Origin: CAZFIM01 sp964519615 | GTDB taxonomy: Bacteria > Chloroflexota > Dehalococcoidia > GIF9 > UBA5629 | Direction: 5' to 3' | Length of the DNA stretch: 64,000 nt | NCBI GenBank assembly: GCA_964519615.1 | Contig: CAZFIM010000002.1 | Coordinates: 1 to 64,000, forward strand | Shown here: positions 42,246 to 50,615 of the stretch, piece by piece | Position numbering within the stretch: the first letter of the stretch is position 1 | Layout: the number at the start of each line of letters is the position of its first letter | Position numbers and translations under genes: made by a program | Notes under the pieces: generated by a model | Seen by the model: the letters and a program-made list of their open reading frames with translations, nothing else | Told to the model about the DNA's origin: nothing | The model's database searches: none

Positions 42246-44621
42246 ATGAACATTGAAGCGAGGAAACAAAGAATAAGCAAATTAAGGGAGAAGGTCACAG
42301 GCACGCCGGCAATTTGCATGGAAAGGCTGTGTTTGATGACGGAGTCTTATAAACAGACTGAGGGTGAGCCTGCTGTCATCAGAAGGGCAAAGGCGCTGCA
42401 AAAGATATTGAGCGGGATGTACATCAATATCGATGACGGAGAGTTGATTGTGGGAAAAACCACCAGCAAAGATCGCGGCAGTACGGTAACTCCGGAGATC
42501 AGACAGGAGTGGTTTTTGCAGCAAATAGAAAGCCTTTCGACCAGAGTATGGGACAGGTTCTCGCCGCTTTCGGAAGATGAAAAGAAAAAGGCAAGGAAAT
42601 ACATGCCCTACTGGGAAGGCAAATCCGTATGCGACCTGTTTTATGGTATGGCGCCGGAGGAATTCATCAGGCTGGACCACAAGGTCATAACCGGCGGGCT
42701 TATCATGCACAATTTCAATGTTGGGCATATGGTTTTCGATGCCCAAAGAATTCTAAACATGGGATTGAGCGGCATCAAGAAAGAGGCTGAAGCAGAGCTG
42801 TCCAAGTTGAATCCGGGAATCTATGAGGATTTCGAGAAGTCGCAGTTTTTAAAAGCTGCCGTTATCGCTCTTGATGCTGTAGCGGGCCTTGCCCAAAGAT
42901 ATGCAGAACTTGCTGAAACCATGGCAAAAAACGAGAGCGGCAGCAAGAGAAGAGCTGAGCTGAAAAAGATCGCACAAACGTGCAGGAGGGTTCCTGCGGG
43001 TGCGGCCCGAACGTTTTTTGAAGCGCTGCAGTCGATCTGGTTTGTACATATAGGGATTGTCATGGAAGGGTGGGGCACCGGCATCGGTATCGGCCGGGCG
43101 GATCAGTATTTGTATCCCTTCTATCAGAAGGATATGGAAGAGGGGAGAATTACAAAAGATGACGTTTTGGAGCTGTTTGAACTGCTCTATATAAAAATGA
43201 ATTCATCGGTTATTCTGCTGGCAGAGGATGCTGCCAGGATTGCCGGCGGCTTTCCCATATGGCCCAATATGACGCTGGGCGGCGTGACTAAGGATGGAGA
43301 AGATGCCGTAAATGAGCTTTCTTACCTTTTCCTTGAAGCTGAAGCGGAAGTGCGGCTGCAGCAGGAGGAATTCATTATCAGGGTCAATAAAAAAACTCCG
43401 GATGCCTTTTTGCATAAAGCATGTGAAGTCGCCAAATTGATGAGGGGAAAATTCAAATTCGTCAGCGATGATACGGCAATACAGGCGCTGCTCGATTGCG
43501 GGAAACCCCTCCCGTACGCGCGTGACTATATTGTGACAGGTTGTTTTAATCTCACCGTCCCCGGAGTATCCGCAGACCTATTCTCAGGCATGTTCAACCT
43601 GCCGATGGCGCTGGAGCTGGCTTTGAATAACGGCGTTTCACGTTTGAGCAAAGAACGGCTGGGGCCGCAAACAGGGGATGCTCGTAAATTCAGTTCCTAT
43701 GACGATGTATGGAATGCCTTTACCAAACAAGTAGCAAGCGCTGTCCCCCTGGTTGTGTTTTATATTAACGCCGATAAGAAGATTTTTGCGGATAACTACC
43801 CGTACCCGCTTGAGTCAGCGCTTTTCAGAGATTGCATCAAGCACGGCAAGAGCATTTTGCACGGAGGTACCGCTCCCTATCTCACCTGCGGAATCGGCCT
43901 TGTGGGCGCAGCTAATGTCGGTGATTCTCTGGCGGCGATAAAAAAGGTTGTATTCGAAGACAGACAGATTACCATGGAGGAATTGGTAGATGCCCTCGAT
44001 AAAAATTTTGAAGGCTGTGAGAGAGTTCTCAGCCTGCTCAAGAATGCCCCAAAGTTCGGCAATGACGAGCGCTATGTTGATTCCATTGTCAACGATGTAC
44101 TCATGTATACCACCGAGGAGATAAGAAAATATAGAACCTATTTAGGGACATTGAACACCACCGCGGGTGGAGCGGTCACTTCCAATATTCCCTTAGGATA
44201 TATAGTAGGGGCGCTGCCGGACGGAAGAAAGGCCGGGGAATCGCTCTCTGAAGGAGGAATATCCCCTTATCAGGGAAGAAACGTAAGCGGGCCGACGGCT
44301 ACCATGAGGTCAGTATCGCAGTTGGACCTGGCACGGTTGAGCAACGGTTCCGTATTGAATATGAGATTGGACCCCGAATCACTGAAAGATGAAGCAAAGA
44401 TAAGCAAACTGGTATCCATGATCAGGACATTCTGTGAAACGGGGGGATACCTGGTTCAATTCAATATTGTCAGTACCGAAACATTAAGGGACGCGCAGGT
44501 GCATCCGGAAAAGTATAGAGACCTTCTAGTCAGGGTAGCCACTTACAGTGCTTATTTTGTGGAACTGAGCCCTGAATTGCAGAACGATATCATTGCCCGG
44601 ACGGAATTTCAGGCTCTGTGA
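42246..44621 (+). CDS. Glycyl-radical-enzyme-family protein lacking the radical glycine
   Basis: A 791-residue protein of the PFL-like/glycerol-dehydratase-like glycyl radical enzyme family. The body is typical (ITGGLIMHNFNVGHMVFDAQ, GWGTGIGIGRADQY, GGVTKDGEDAVNELSYLFLEA). The active-site cysteine is C433 in VTGCFNLTVPG; the usual GCVE glutamate, the base in dehydratases and C-N/C-S lyases, is Asn435. The C-terminus HPEKYRDLLVRVATYSAYFV aligns residue for residue with the RVAGYS radical loop, but the glycine is Thr766 (codon ACT). That change needs two base substitutions, so a sequencing error is unlikely. ATG 42246 follows GGAGGAA; an in-frame extension to 42099 is not supported. An activase follows 40 bases downstream. 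Either the protein is not activated by the usual chemistry or it works differently. Substrate unknown. Confidence 0.9.
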   Translation: MNIEARKQRISKLREKVTGTPAICMERLCLMTESYKQTEGEPAVIRRAKALQKILSGMYINIDDGELIVGKTTSKDRGSTVTPEIRQEWFLQQIESLSTRVWDRFSPLSEDEKKKARKYMPYWEGKSVCDLFYGMAPEEFIRLDHKVITGGLIMHNFNVGHMVFDAQRILNMGLSGIKKEAEAELSKLNPGIYEDFEKSQFLKAAVIALDAVAGLAQRYAELAETMAKNESGSKRRAELKKIAQTCRRVPAGAARTFFEALQSIWFVHIGIVMEGWGTGIGIGRADQYLYPFYQKDMEEGRITKDDVLELFELLYIKMNSSVILLAEDAARIAGGFPIWPNMTLGGVTKDGEDAVNELSYLFLEAEAEVRLQQEEFIIRVNKKTPDAFLHKACEVAKLMRGKFKFVSDDTAIQALLDCGKPLPYARDYIVTGCFNLTVPGVSADLFSGMFNLPMALELALNNGVSRLSKERLGPQTGDARKFSSYDDVWNAFTKQVASAVPLVVFYINADKKIFADNYPYPLESALFRDCIKHGKSILHGGTAPYLTCGIGLVGAANVGDSLAAIKKVVFEDRQITMEELVDALDKNFEGCERVLSLLKNAPKFGNDERYVDSIVNDVLMYTTEEIRKYRTYLGTLNTTAGGAVTSNIPLGYIVGALPDGRKAGESLSEGGISPYQGRNVSGPTATMRSVSQLDLARLSNGSVLNMRLDPESLKDEAKISKLVSMIRTFCETGGYLVQFNIVSTETLRDAQVHPEKYRDLLVRVATYSAYFVELSPELQNDIIARTEFQAL

Positions 44622-44661
44622 AAGAGCGGCAGGTTTAGTACGGGCAGGATAAGAGCGGTCA

Positions 44662-45582
44662 ATGGATAAACGGGAAGGAATTGTATTCCACATCATCAGA
44701 GGGTCTTTTGTGGATGGATACGGAATCAGGACCACGGTATTTTTAAAGGGATGTCCTCTACGGTGTCTCTGGTGCTGCAACCCTGAAGGACAGCTAAAGC
44801 AGCTGCAGATCAAGTACACGCCCTCAGCGTGCAACAGCTGCGGAAGATGCGCCGAGGTCTGTCCGTATAATGCAATTCAAATCGGGCCGGATAAGAGGGC
44901 ATTACTCAACAGGGAATTGTGCACTGATTGCGGACAATGTATAGATGTCTGCTTTACGGGGGCGCTTTCCTTTTTCGGCAAGGTGATGACTGTAGATGAG
45001 GTCTGGGATATAGTGAAGCAGGATGAGCGCTATTACCGTTCTTCCGGGGGAGGGGTCACCATCGGCGGCGGTGAACCGACCTTTCAACCTTATTTCACCT
45101 ATGCTCTCATGAAAAGATGTCAGGAAAACCATATTCATGTGGCACTTGACACCTGCGGATATGTCGACAGCAAGCCCGTGCTGCGGTGTCTGGAGGAAGC
45201 TGACCTGCTGCTCTTTGATTTGAAGGGTCTGGATGAGGCGCGCCATAGGGACAATACCGGTGTATCGAATGAGCTGATTCTTAAAAACCTGATACGACTG
45301 GATGCCATGGGAAAAGCGATTATTATCAGATTGCCGCTCATTCCGGGATACACGGACTCGGAAATAAATATCGAAGCTACTGCCAAGCTTATATCCGGGC
45401 TTAAATCGGTAGAGAGGGTAGATCTTCTGGCCTATCACTTATATGGCTCTACAAAATACGAGCAATTAGGGATGCCCGATCGGCTGCGCATGCTGAATAT
45501 TCAGCCTCTTGGCGGTGAAAGGCTCGCTGCCGTTATGGATGTGTTCTGTCGATACGATATAAAAGTTCAGATCGGAGGGTAG
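44662..45582 (+). CDS. Glycyl-radical-enzyme activase (radical SAM)
   Basis: A 306-residue radical SAM enzyme. The SAM cluster motif is CPLRCLWC, the GGE-type motif is IGGGEPTFQ, and an inserted ferredoxin-like segment carries two [4Fe-4S] sites (CNSCGRCAEVCP, CTDCGQCIDVC), as in activases of the non-PFL glycyl radical enzymes. Just before the cluster the usual DGPGIRT reads DGYGIRT. Normally such an enzyme removes hydrogen from the radical glycine of its partner; here the partner encoded 40 bases upstream has threonine at that place. It appears to be intact and expressed with it. Confidence 0.93.
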   Translation: MDKREGIVFHIIRGSFVDGYGIRTTVFLKGCPLRCLWCCNPEGQLKQLQIKYTPSACNSCGRCAEVCPYNAIQIGPDKRALLNRELCTDCGQCIDVCFTGALSFFGKVMTVDEVWDIVKQDERYYRSSGGGVTIGGGEPTFQPYFTYALMKRCQENHIHVALDTCGYVDSKPVLRCLEEADLLLFDLKGLDEARHRDNTGVSNELILKNLIRLDAMGKAIIIRLPLIPGYTDSEINIEATAKLISGLKSVERVDLLAYHLYGSTKYEQLGMPDRLRMLNIQPLGGERLAAVMDVFCRYDIKVQIGG

Positions 45583-45669
45583 GAATAGAGCGCCGGAGCC
45601 TCAAACCAGGTATTTACAGAGCCAAAAGACGAAGTTATAAAGGAAAATAGCAAACCGGATGGTATTTAT

Positions 45670-47553
45670 ATGCAGAAAGCAATTGTAAGCTACGATAAAG
45701 GTATCGGGATACTCACGAAAGTTTGCGCATATGTAGGTATCTCAGCCATGTTTTTTGTTGTGCTGCTCACGGTAACGCACGGCACAGGACGGTACATTTT
45801 CAACAAACCTGTGCTGGGCATGGTTGAAATAACGAACTTTATGGTAATCAGCGCAGTCTTCCTCACGTTTGCGTATACACTGAAATTGAACGGGCACACG
45901 AGTATACGTGTTATAATCGACCGCCTCTCGGAGAGAGGCCAGGCTATCTGCGGAGCGGTCAGCAGCGTAATCGGCATAATTTTCTCTGTCGGAGCGTGCT
46001 GGCAGACATTGATGCAGTGCAAAGAGGTTGTCGGCGCGGTATCCGTCATACTCCATTTGCCCAAAGTACCCTTTTTCTATGTGATAGCTGTGGGGTGGGG
46101 ACTTTTTACGCTTACGCTGATACTGCTGTTAGCAAAAGACCTGTCCAAACTGATGGGCGGGAAATGGATACTGTCTCTTATTCTGCTGACTCTTGCGGCC
46201 TCTGCGGCGCTGATTCTATTTACACATTCCGGTAGAGGAGTGTTAGGAGATATGAATCAACTCGCGGTCGGTCTGATCGGACTGCTGGTAATCAGTATTC
46301 TGCTCTTCTCAGGTATACCCGTTGCCATAGTTTTAGCGGCAGGCGGGTTTTTCGGCGTTGCTTTATTTGCCGGGTTTCAACCGGCAAACTGTGCTATTGC
46401 CACTATCCCTTATGCTACCTTATATAACTATGCCTGGTCGAGCATACCGATGTATATCCTCATGGGATTTTTTGCCGATCATTCAGGATTGGCAAAAGAT
46501 TTTTATACAGGGGTACAGAAATGGGTGGGACATTTCCGCGGCGGGCTGGCTCAGGCCGTCATCGTCGCCAACGCTGCATTCGGTGCGTGCAGCGGTAACT
46601 CGCTCAGTGCAGCAATTACTTTCTGCTCTATCTCCTTACCTGAAATGCGCAAGTACAGGTATGACGACAAGATCACGCTGGGGGCTATCTGCGGCGGAAG
46701 CCTGCTCTCCAGCTTAATACCTCCCAGCATAGTGCTCATTATTTTCGGTGCGGTGACACAGACGCAGATCAGCGATCTCTTTATCGGTGGGATAATTCCC
46801 GGGCTGCTGCTGTCTGTTATGTTTATGATTCAAATCTACGTTCAGTGCCGGATAAATCCTTTTGTCGGTCCGGCTATGCCGCCGTCACCCATAAGTGAGA
46901 GGCTCAGGGCAACCACCGGCATGTGGACGGTGGTTGCTGTCTTCGGAATAATAATAGGGGGAATATACTTCGGTCTATTCACGCCCACGGAGGCGGGGGC
47001 ATTCGGGGCTTTTGTTGTTCTCCTCATCGGCCTGATAAGGAGAAAACTGGGCTGGGGAGATTTCAAGGATTCCCTGCTGCAGTCAGCTATCACTCTGGGA
47101 ATGGTAGGATTTTTATTCGTGGCTGCTCTGGTATTCAACCTGTTTATCGTGAGGACCGGTGTGCCCGTGGCGTTGTCTGAACTGGTGAGCAATGTCAGTT
47201 CTCCTCCTCTTTTTATGATGCTTGTCGTACTGCTGTATATCATACTGGGCCTCTTTTTAGACGGGCTGGCAATATTGATGCTGACTTTGCCTGTTCTTTT
47301 CCCGCTTGCCACACAGTTGGGTATCGATCCGGTGCATTTCTGCATAGTAATTTCAACAGCTAATCTAATAGGTGCCTTGACGCCCCCCTTCGGTATGGTC
47401 GTTTATTCGCTCGCTACCGTAGCAAAAGATGTCCCTATTATGAAAATCTTTGCCGGTTCAGTGCCTTTTGTTCTCACTACGCTGGCCTGCAATGTAGTAC
47501 TTATATTTTTCCCCCAGTTGTCAACGTTTCTTCCTTCTACGATGGCCTCGTAG
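45670..47553 (+). CDS. dctM: TRAP transporter permease, fused DctQ-DctM
   Basis: A 627-residue fused TRAP permease. The first ~190 residues have four membrane segments of the small DctQ subunit (VCAYVGISAMFFVVLLTVTH, GTGRYIFNKPVLGMVEITNF); the remainder is the 12-helix DctM subunit, with typical PPSIVLIIFGAVTQT, FTPTEAGAFGAF and LTPPFGMVVYSLA segments. It imports organic anions using a sodium gradient together with the periplasmic binding protein encoded next. Co-localisation suggests that it brings in the substrate of the glycyl-radical-type enzyme. It lies 87 bases after the activase. Confidence 0.92.
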   Translation: MQKAIVSYDKGIGILTKVCAYVGISAMFFVVLLTVTHGTGRYIFNKPVLGMVEITNFMVISAVFLTFAYTLKLNGHTSIRVIIDRLSERGQAICGAVSSVIGIIFSVGACWQTLMQCKEVVGAVSVILHLPKVPFFYVIAVGWGLFTLTLILLLAKDLSKLMGGKWILSLILLTLAASAALILFTHSGRGVLGDMNQLAVGLIGLLVISILLFSGIPVAIVLAAGGFFGVALFAGFQPANCAIATIPYATLYNYAWSSIPMYILMGFFADHSGLAKDFYTGVQKWVGHFRGGLAQAVIVANAAFGACSGNSLSAAITFCSISLPEMRKYRYDDKITLGAICGGSLLSSLIPPSIVLIIFGAVTQTQISDLFIGGIIPGLLLSVMFMIQIYVQCRINPFVGPAMPPSPISERLRATTGMWTVVAVFGIIIGGIYFGLFTPTEAGAFGAFVVLLIGLIRRKLGWGDFKDSLLQSAITLGMVGFLFVAALVFNLFIVRTGVPVALSELVSNVSSPPLFMMLVVLLYIILGLFLDGLAILMLTLPVLFPLATQLGIDPVHFCIVISTANLIGALTPPFGMVVYSLATVAKDVPIMKIFAGSVPFVLTTLACNVVLIFFPQLSTFLPSTMAS

Positions 47554-47671
47554 GATTGTGTTTTATTAATGAAATAAGTCTAATAAAGGAGATGACAGTA
47601 TGATTTGAACAAAACGACTGAATTGTTTTTCATATCACTATTCGTTCTAAATAACAGGGGAGGTTATCGAA
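47554..47671. other. Spacer with a vestigial start (AAGGAG...ATGATTTGA)
   Basis: Between the TRAP permease and binding protein. A well-formed ribosome site (47586-47591) precedes ATG ATT TGA at 47600-47608, a two-codon frame. The real binding-protein start is 72 bases further on with its own AGGGGAGG site. Confidence 0.45.
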
Positions 47672-48880
47672 ATGAAATCAAAAAGCACACTGATTATTGC
47701 GAGTGTTCTGCTGGTTCTCGTAATGCTGATGGGGATTGTCGGCTGTTCCACTAAAGCACCGGCGTCGGCACCGGCGGAGAAGCCACCGACCTCAACAGCA
47801 TCACCGGATAAGAACAAGGTCTATAAATTGACGTTTTCAAGCTTTAACTCTGCTGAAGATAACAAGAGTAAAGTAATCTCAAAATGGTGGTTCAAATGGC
47901 TCAATGAGGAGAGCGGCGGCAGAATAGAGGTTACTTCTTACTTCGATGCACAGGCAGCCGCCCCGCAGGATCAGATAACGGCTGCTAAAAATCATATAGT
48001 GGATATTGCGGAACCTGCCTCGCACGGTTCACCGGGGTCTTTCCCGCTAAACGATCTTATCGCTCTGCCATTTGTCTTTGACTGGCCGTCCAGCCGTGCT
48101 TTCTCACTGACGCAACTGGCATTACTGGAAAAATATCCTCAATTGAGAGCTGAGATAGAAGATCAGGGAGTGAAGCTGCTGGGCTCCGTTCAGTGCGCCT
48201 CACCGTCCGAACTCTGGGCAGCAGACAAACCGATAAAAGTCCCGAACGATATCAAGGGAATGGTGCTTCATTGCTGGGGGCAGATGGAGGCCGATGCCTT
48301 GAAGCTTTGCGGTGCTGCACCTGAAACCTTTGCTCCGGGTGAAGTGTATGACGCATTGTCCAAAGGCGTAATTGACGGCACTATGGACAGCTATGTTGCG
48401 GCATCGCTCGTATTCGGTCATATCGACAAAGTCAATTATGGAATAGAAATTAATCTGTCCAATGTATACTGGATGCACGTAATGAACCTCGATACCTGGA
48501 ACAGCCTACCCTCCGATCTGCAGGAGCTCTTTATAGGAGAGAACGCCCGCCGTATAACCGAACTATGGGGCTACCAATTTGAGCAGGACGATAGTTTTGC
48601 CAAGGATGTTGCTAATAAGCAGCTTAGTGAACGCGGTAAATCTGAAGTTTATGTTCCCACCGCAGCAGAGATGAAACTATGGAGAGATGCTGTCGTTCAG
48701 GTAAAAGACGCTTGGGTAAAGAGGGCAAATGAGCTGGGAGCACCGGGCGAAGACATGTGGAACGACCTGTTGAAATTCGCTGAACAGTACTCCTACAAGA
48801 ATTATCCCACACAGGATTGGTACCTGCCTACATTACAGAAATATCAAAATGAGGTTCCGCTGCCTGATCACTGGAAGTAA
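47672..48880 (+). CDS. dctP: TRAP transporter solute-binding lipoprotein (DctP)
   Basis: A 402-residue binding protein. The signal peptide ends in VGC (lipobox, about residue 26), followed by an Ala/Pro/Ser linker. The two-lobe DctP fold is recognisable (KLTFSSFNSAEDNKSKVISKWW, VYDALSKGVIDGTMDSYVAAS). In most DctP proteins the segment before the hinge reads KGxKxR, with an arginine that binds the ligand carboxylate; here it reads DIKGMVLHCWG, with His or Leu in that place. The ligand may therefore not be a simple carboxylate, or may bind by another residue. It is the last gene of the cluster. Confidence 0.9.
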   Translation: MKSKSTLIIASVLLVLVMLMGIVGCSTKAPASAPAEKPPTSTASPDKNKVYKLTFSSFNSAEDNKSKVISKWWFKWLNEESGGRIEVTSYFDAQAAAPQDQITAAKNHIVDIAEPASHGSPGSFPLNDLIALPFVFDWPSSRAFSLTQLALLEKYPQLRAEIEDQGVKLLGSVQCASPSELWAADKPIKVPNDIKGMVLHCWGQMEADALKLCGAAPETFAPGEVYDALSKGVIDGTMDSYVAASLVFGHIDKVNYGIEINLSNVYWMHVMNLDTWNSLPSDLQELFIGENARRITELWGYQFEQDDSFAKDVANKQLSERGKSEVYVPTAAEMKLWRDAVVQVKDAWVKRANELGAPGEDMWNDLLKFAEQYSYKNYPTQDWYLPTLQKYQNEVPLPDHWK

Positions 48881-48899
48881 TCAATATCTGCAACCTGTA

Positions 48900-48929
48900 T
48901 CCGGGATGAGCTACGCTGCTCATCCCGGA
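48900..48929 (+). terminator. 12-bp perfect hairpin ending the glycyl-radical-type/TRAP cluster
   Basis: TCCGGGATGAGC (48900-48911) pairs with GCTCATCCCGGA (48918-48929) around TACGCT, extended by a nearby CTG/CAG pair. It lies 19 bases after dctP. No U-tract follows. Confidence 0.72.
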
Positions 48930-49041
48930 CAGATATCCTGATATCCGGTAGCATTTGGATACAGGCGCATTGCCGTACGGTATATTCATCGGCTTCATTA
49001 GCAGTTCGTACGACGGAATATATTCAGCAGCGACTCCACGC

Positions 49042-50439
49042 TTATTTTTTGTCAACCCGGTTGTGCGGAGGTAGCATGGATGTGGGGCGGGCGGGTATGA
49101 AAAATACCGCTGCTATGGAAAGAACCAGAACGACAGCCCAGCCGGTAAAGAGAATACTGAATGCGGCGCTCATATCATCCATAAGCTGTAGTACGATGGT
49201 GGATATCAGTATGCCTATGCTGCTGCCGATCTGCCTGAACAGGATTCGCACTGCGGTGATCGTTGCCACTCTATCGGGCATAAGTTCGATGCAGGCGTTA
49301 TTCGAAGAAGGAGAAGCAGAGCCGATGCCGATTCCGGAAATGAACATGATGACGGCAAGCACTGCTGCTGCATCAAGATTGAGGCCCATGATCCTGAAGC
49401 CTTGAGGTTCGAGTGCAAGCAGGAAAAGGCTAAGCGCCATCACCACCGTGCCTACCAGAATAGGCTTGCGGTATCCCCATCTCATAAGGAAAAAACTGGC
49501 GATTGCTGAGGTTATAATCGTTGCGACAGACCTGGGGGTAAGTATGAAACCGCTCATAAAAGTCGACATGCCGTAGACGGATACTGCGAAGTAGGGAATA
49601 AGCGTGATAACTCCTATAGCGCATGCGCCGTAAACAAGATTATATATGTTCGTAGCCAGGAACGGTCTTTCCCTCAGAAGCGCGAAATCGAGTATAGGTT
49701 CAGGAGTACTGCGTTCCCGGCGAATAAAAAGAAACAGGATAATGATACCGGCGGCAATGAATAATGTGGAAAATAGGGATGATATCCCGAATTCAGCATC
49801 TGACAGTGCGGTAAAACCGAACATAGCGGCAAAAAGGGAGAGAGAAAGCAGGCCTGCGCCGGCAAGATCGATCTTTCCCTCGCGATGTCCGCTTCCCCCG
49901 TGCAGCAGCAGCCAGGAAAAAAGGAGAACTATAATTCCTGCAGGAACATTGAGCCAGAAGACAGACCTCCACCCCCACGCATCCACCATCCACCCCCCAA
50001 GGTTCGGGCCGATTACCATACCAATGGGAAAAATGCTGCTGATCAGGCCTATCGAGCGCTGGCGTGATTCGGGAAACTCGCTGCTGATAATAGCAGTTGC
50101 GCAGGGCATAAACGCCGCCCCGCCGACCGCCTGAATCACACGGAAGGCGATGAGCAGATAGATATCGGGAGCGATGGCGCACAGTGCTGAGCCGATCGTA
50201 AACAATAATGTGCTTACCGTGAGGACCGTTCTCTGGCCGAAGAATTCTGTTATTTTCCCTGTCAAAGGCACTACCGCAATCCAGGTCAGTTGAAAGGCGG
50301 TCAACGTCCAGCCGGCAATAACTACGGTGGTGTCCAGATCTGAAATAATGTCAGGAAAAGCGACCGATATAGCGGTGGCACTGACCGTATAAAGCAGCAA
50401 AGGCAGGGTCGCAATGATAAAAACAAGATATCTGCGCAT
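49042..50439 (-). CDS. MFS multidrug exporter of the 14-helix DHA2 (EmrB/QacA) type
   Basis: A 465-residue major facilitator with about 14 membrane segments. The opening ISVAFPDIISDLDTTVVIAGWTLTAFQL and motif C-like GPNLGGWMVDAWGWRSVFWLNVPAG are characteristic of DHA2 drug:H+ antiporters. It is transcribed away from the hydrolase gene at 50616, and a large palindrome lies between them. No associated membrane-fusion protein gene is present, so export is probably to the outside of a single membrane or the periplasm. Substrate unknown. Confidence 0.9.
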   Translation of the reverse strand: MRRYLVFIIATLPLLLYTVSATAISVAFPDIISDLDTTVVIAGWTLTAFQLTWIAVVPLTGKITEFFGQRTVLTVSTLLFTIGSALCAIAPDIYLLIAFRVIQAVGGAAFMPCATAIISSEFPESRQRSIGLISSIFPIGMVIGPNLGGWMVDAWGWRSVFWLNVPAGIIVLLFSWLLLHGGSGHREGKIDLAGAGLLSLSLFAAMFGFTALSDAEFGISSLFSTLFIAAGIIILFLFIRRERSTPEPILDFALLRERPFLATNIYNLVYGACAIGVITLIPYFAVSVYGMSTFMSGFILTPRSVATIITSAIASFFLMRWGYRKPILVGTVVMALSLFLLALEPQGFRIMGLNLDAAAVLAVIMFISGIGIGSASPSSNNACIELMPDRVATITAVRILFRQIGSSIGILISTIVLQLMDDMSAAFSILFTGWAVVLVLSIAAVFFIPARPTSMLPPHNRVDKK

Positions 50440-50493
50440 GTTTATCTGCTTGTTTGCAGCCGGAAAATCATAAGGCTTTTTATATCTTTCAAT

Positions 50494-50524
50494 AATAAAA
50501 CCGGTAATATATACCGGTTTTATT
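50494..50524. promoter_or_regulatory. 31-base palindrome in the MFS/hydrolase divergent region
   Basis: AATAAAACCGGT (50494-50505), seven bases AATATAT, ACCGGTTTTATT (50513-50524): a perfect 12-bp inverted repeat. It lies 55 bases before the MFS start and 92 before the hydrolase start. As both genes begin here, an operator is more likely than a terminator, and the size and symmetry fit a TetR- or MarR-type dimer. No regulator gene is adjacent. Confidence 0.6.
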
Positions 50525-50615
50525 AAGAATTATACCCTTAGTATTGAAATATATAAAACACAGACGGGGACAATCGTAGTATTAGCGGAGAAAATCTGCT
50601 ATTATTACTGCTGAT

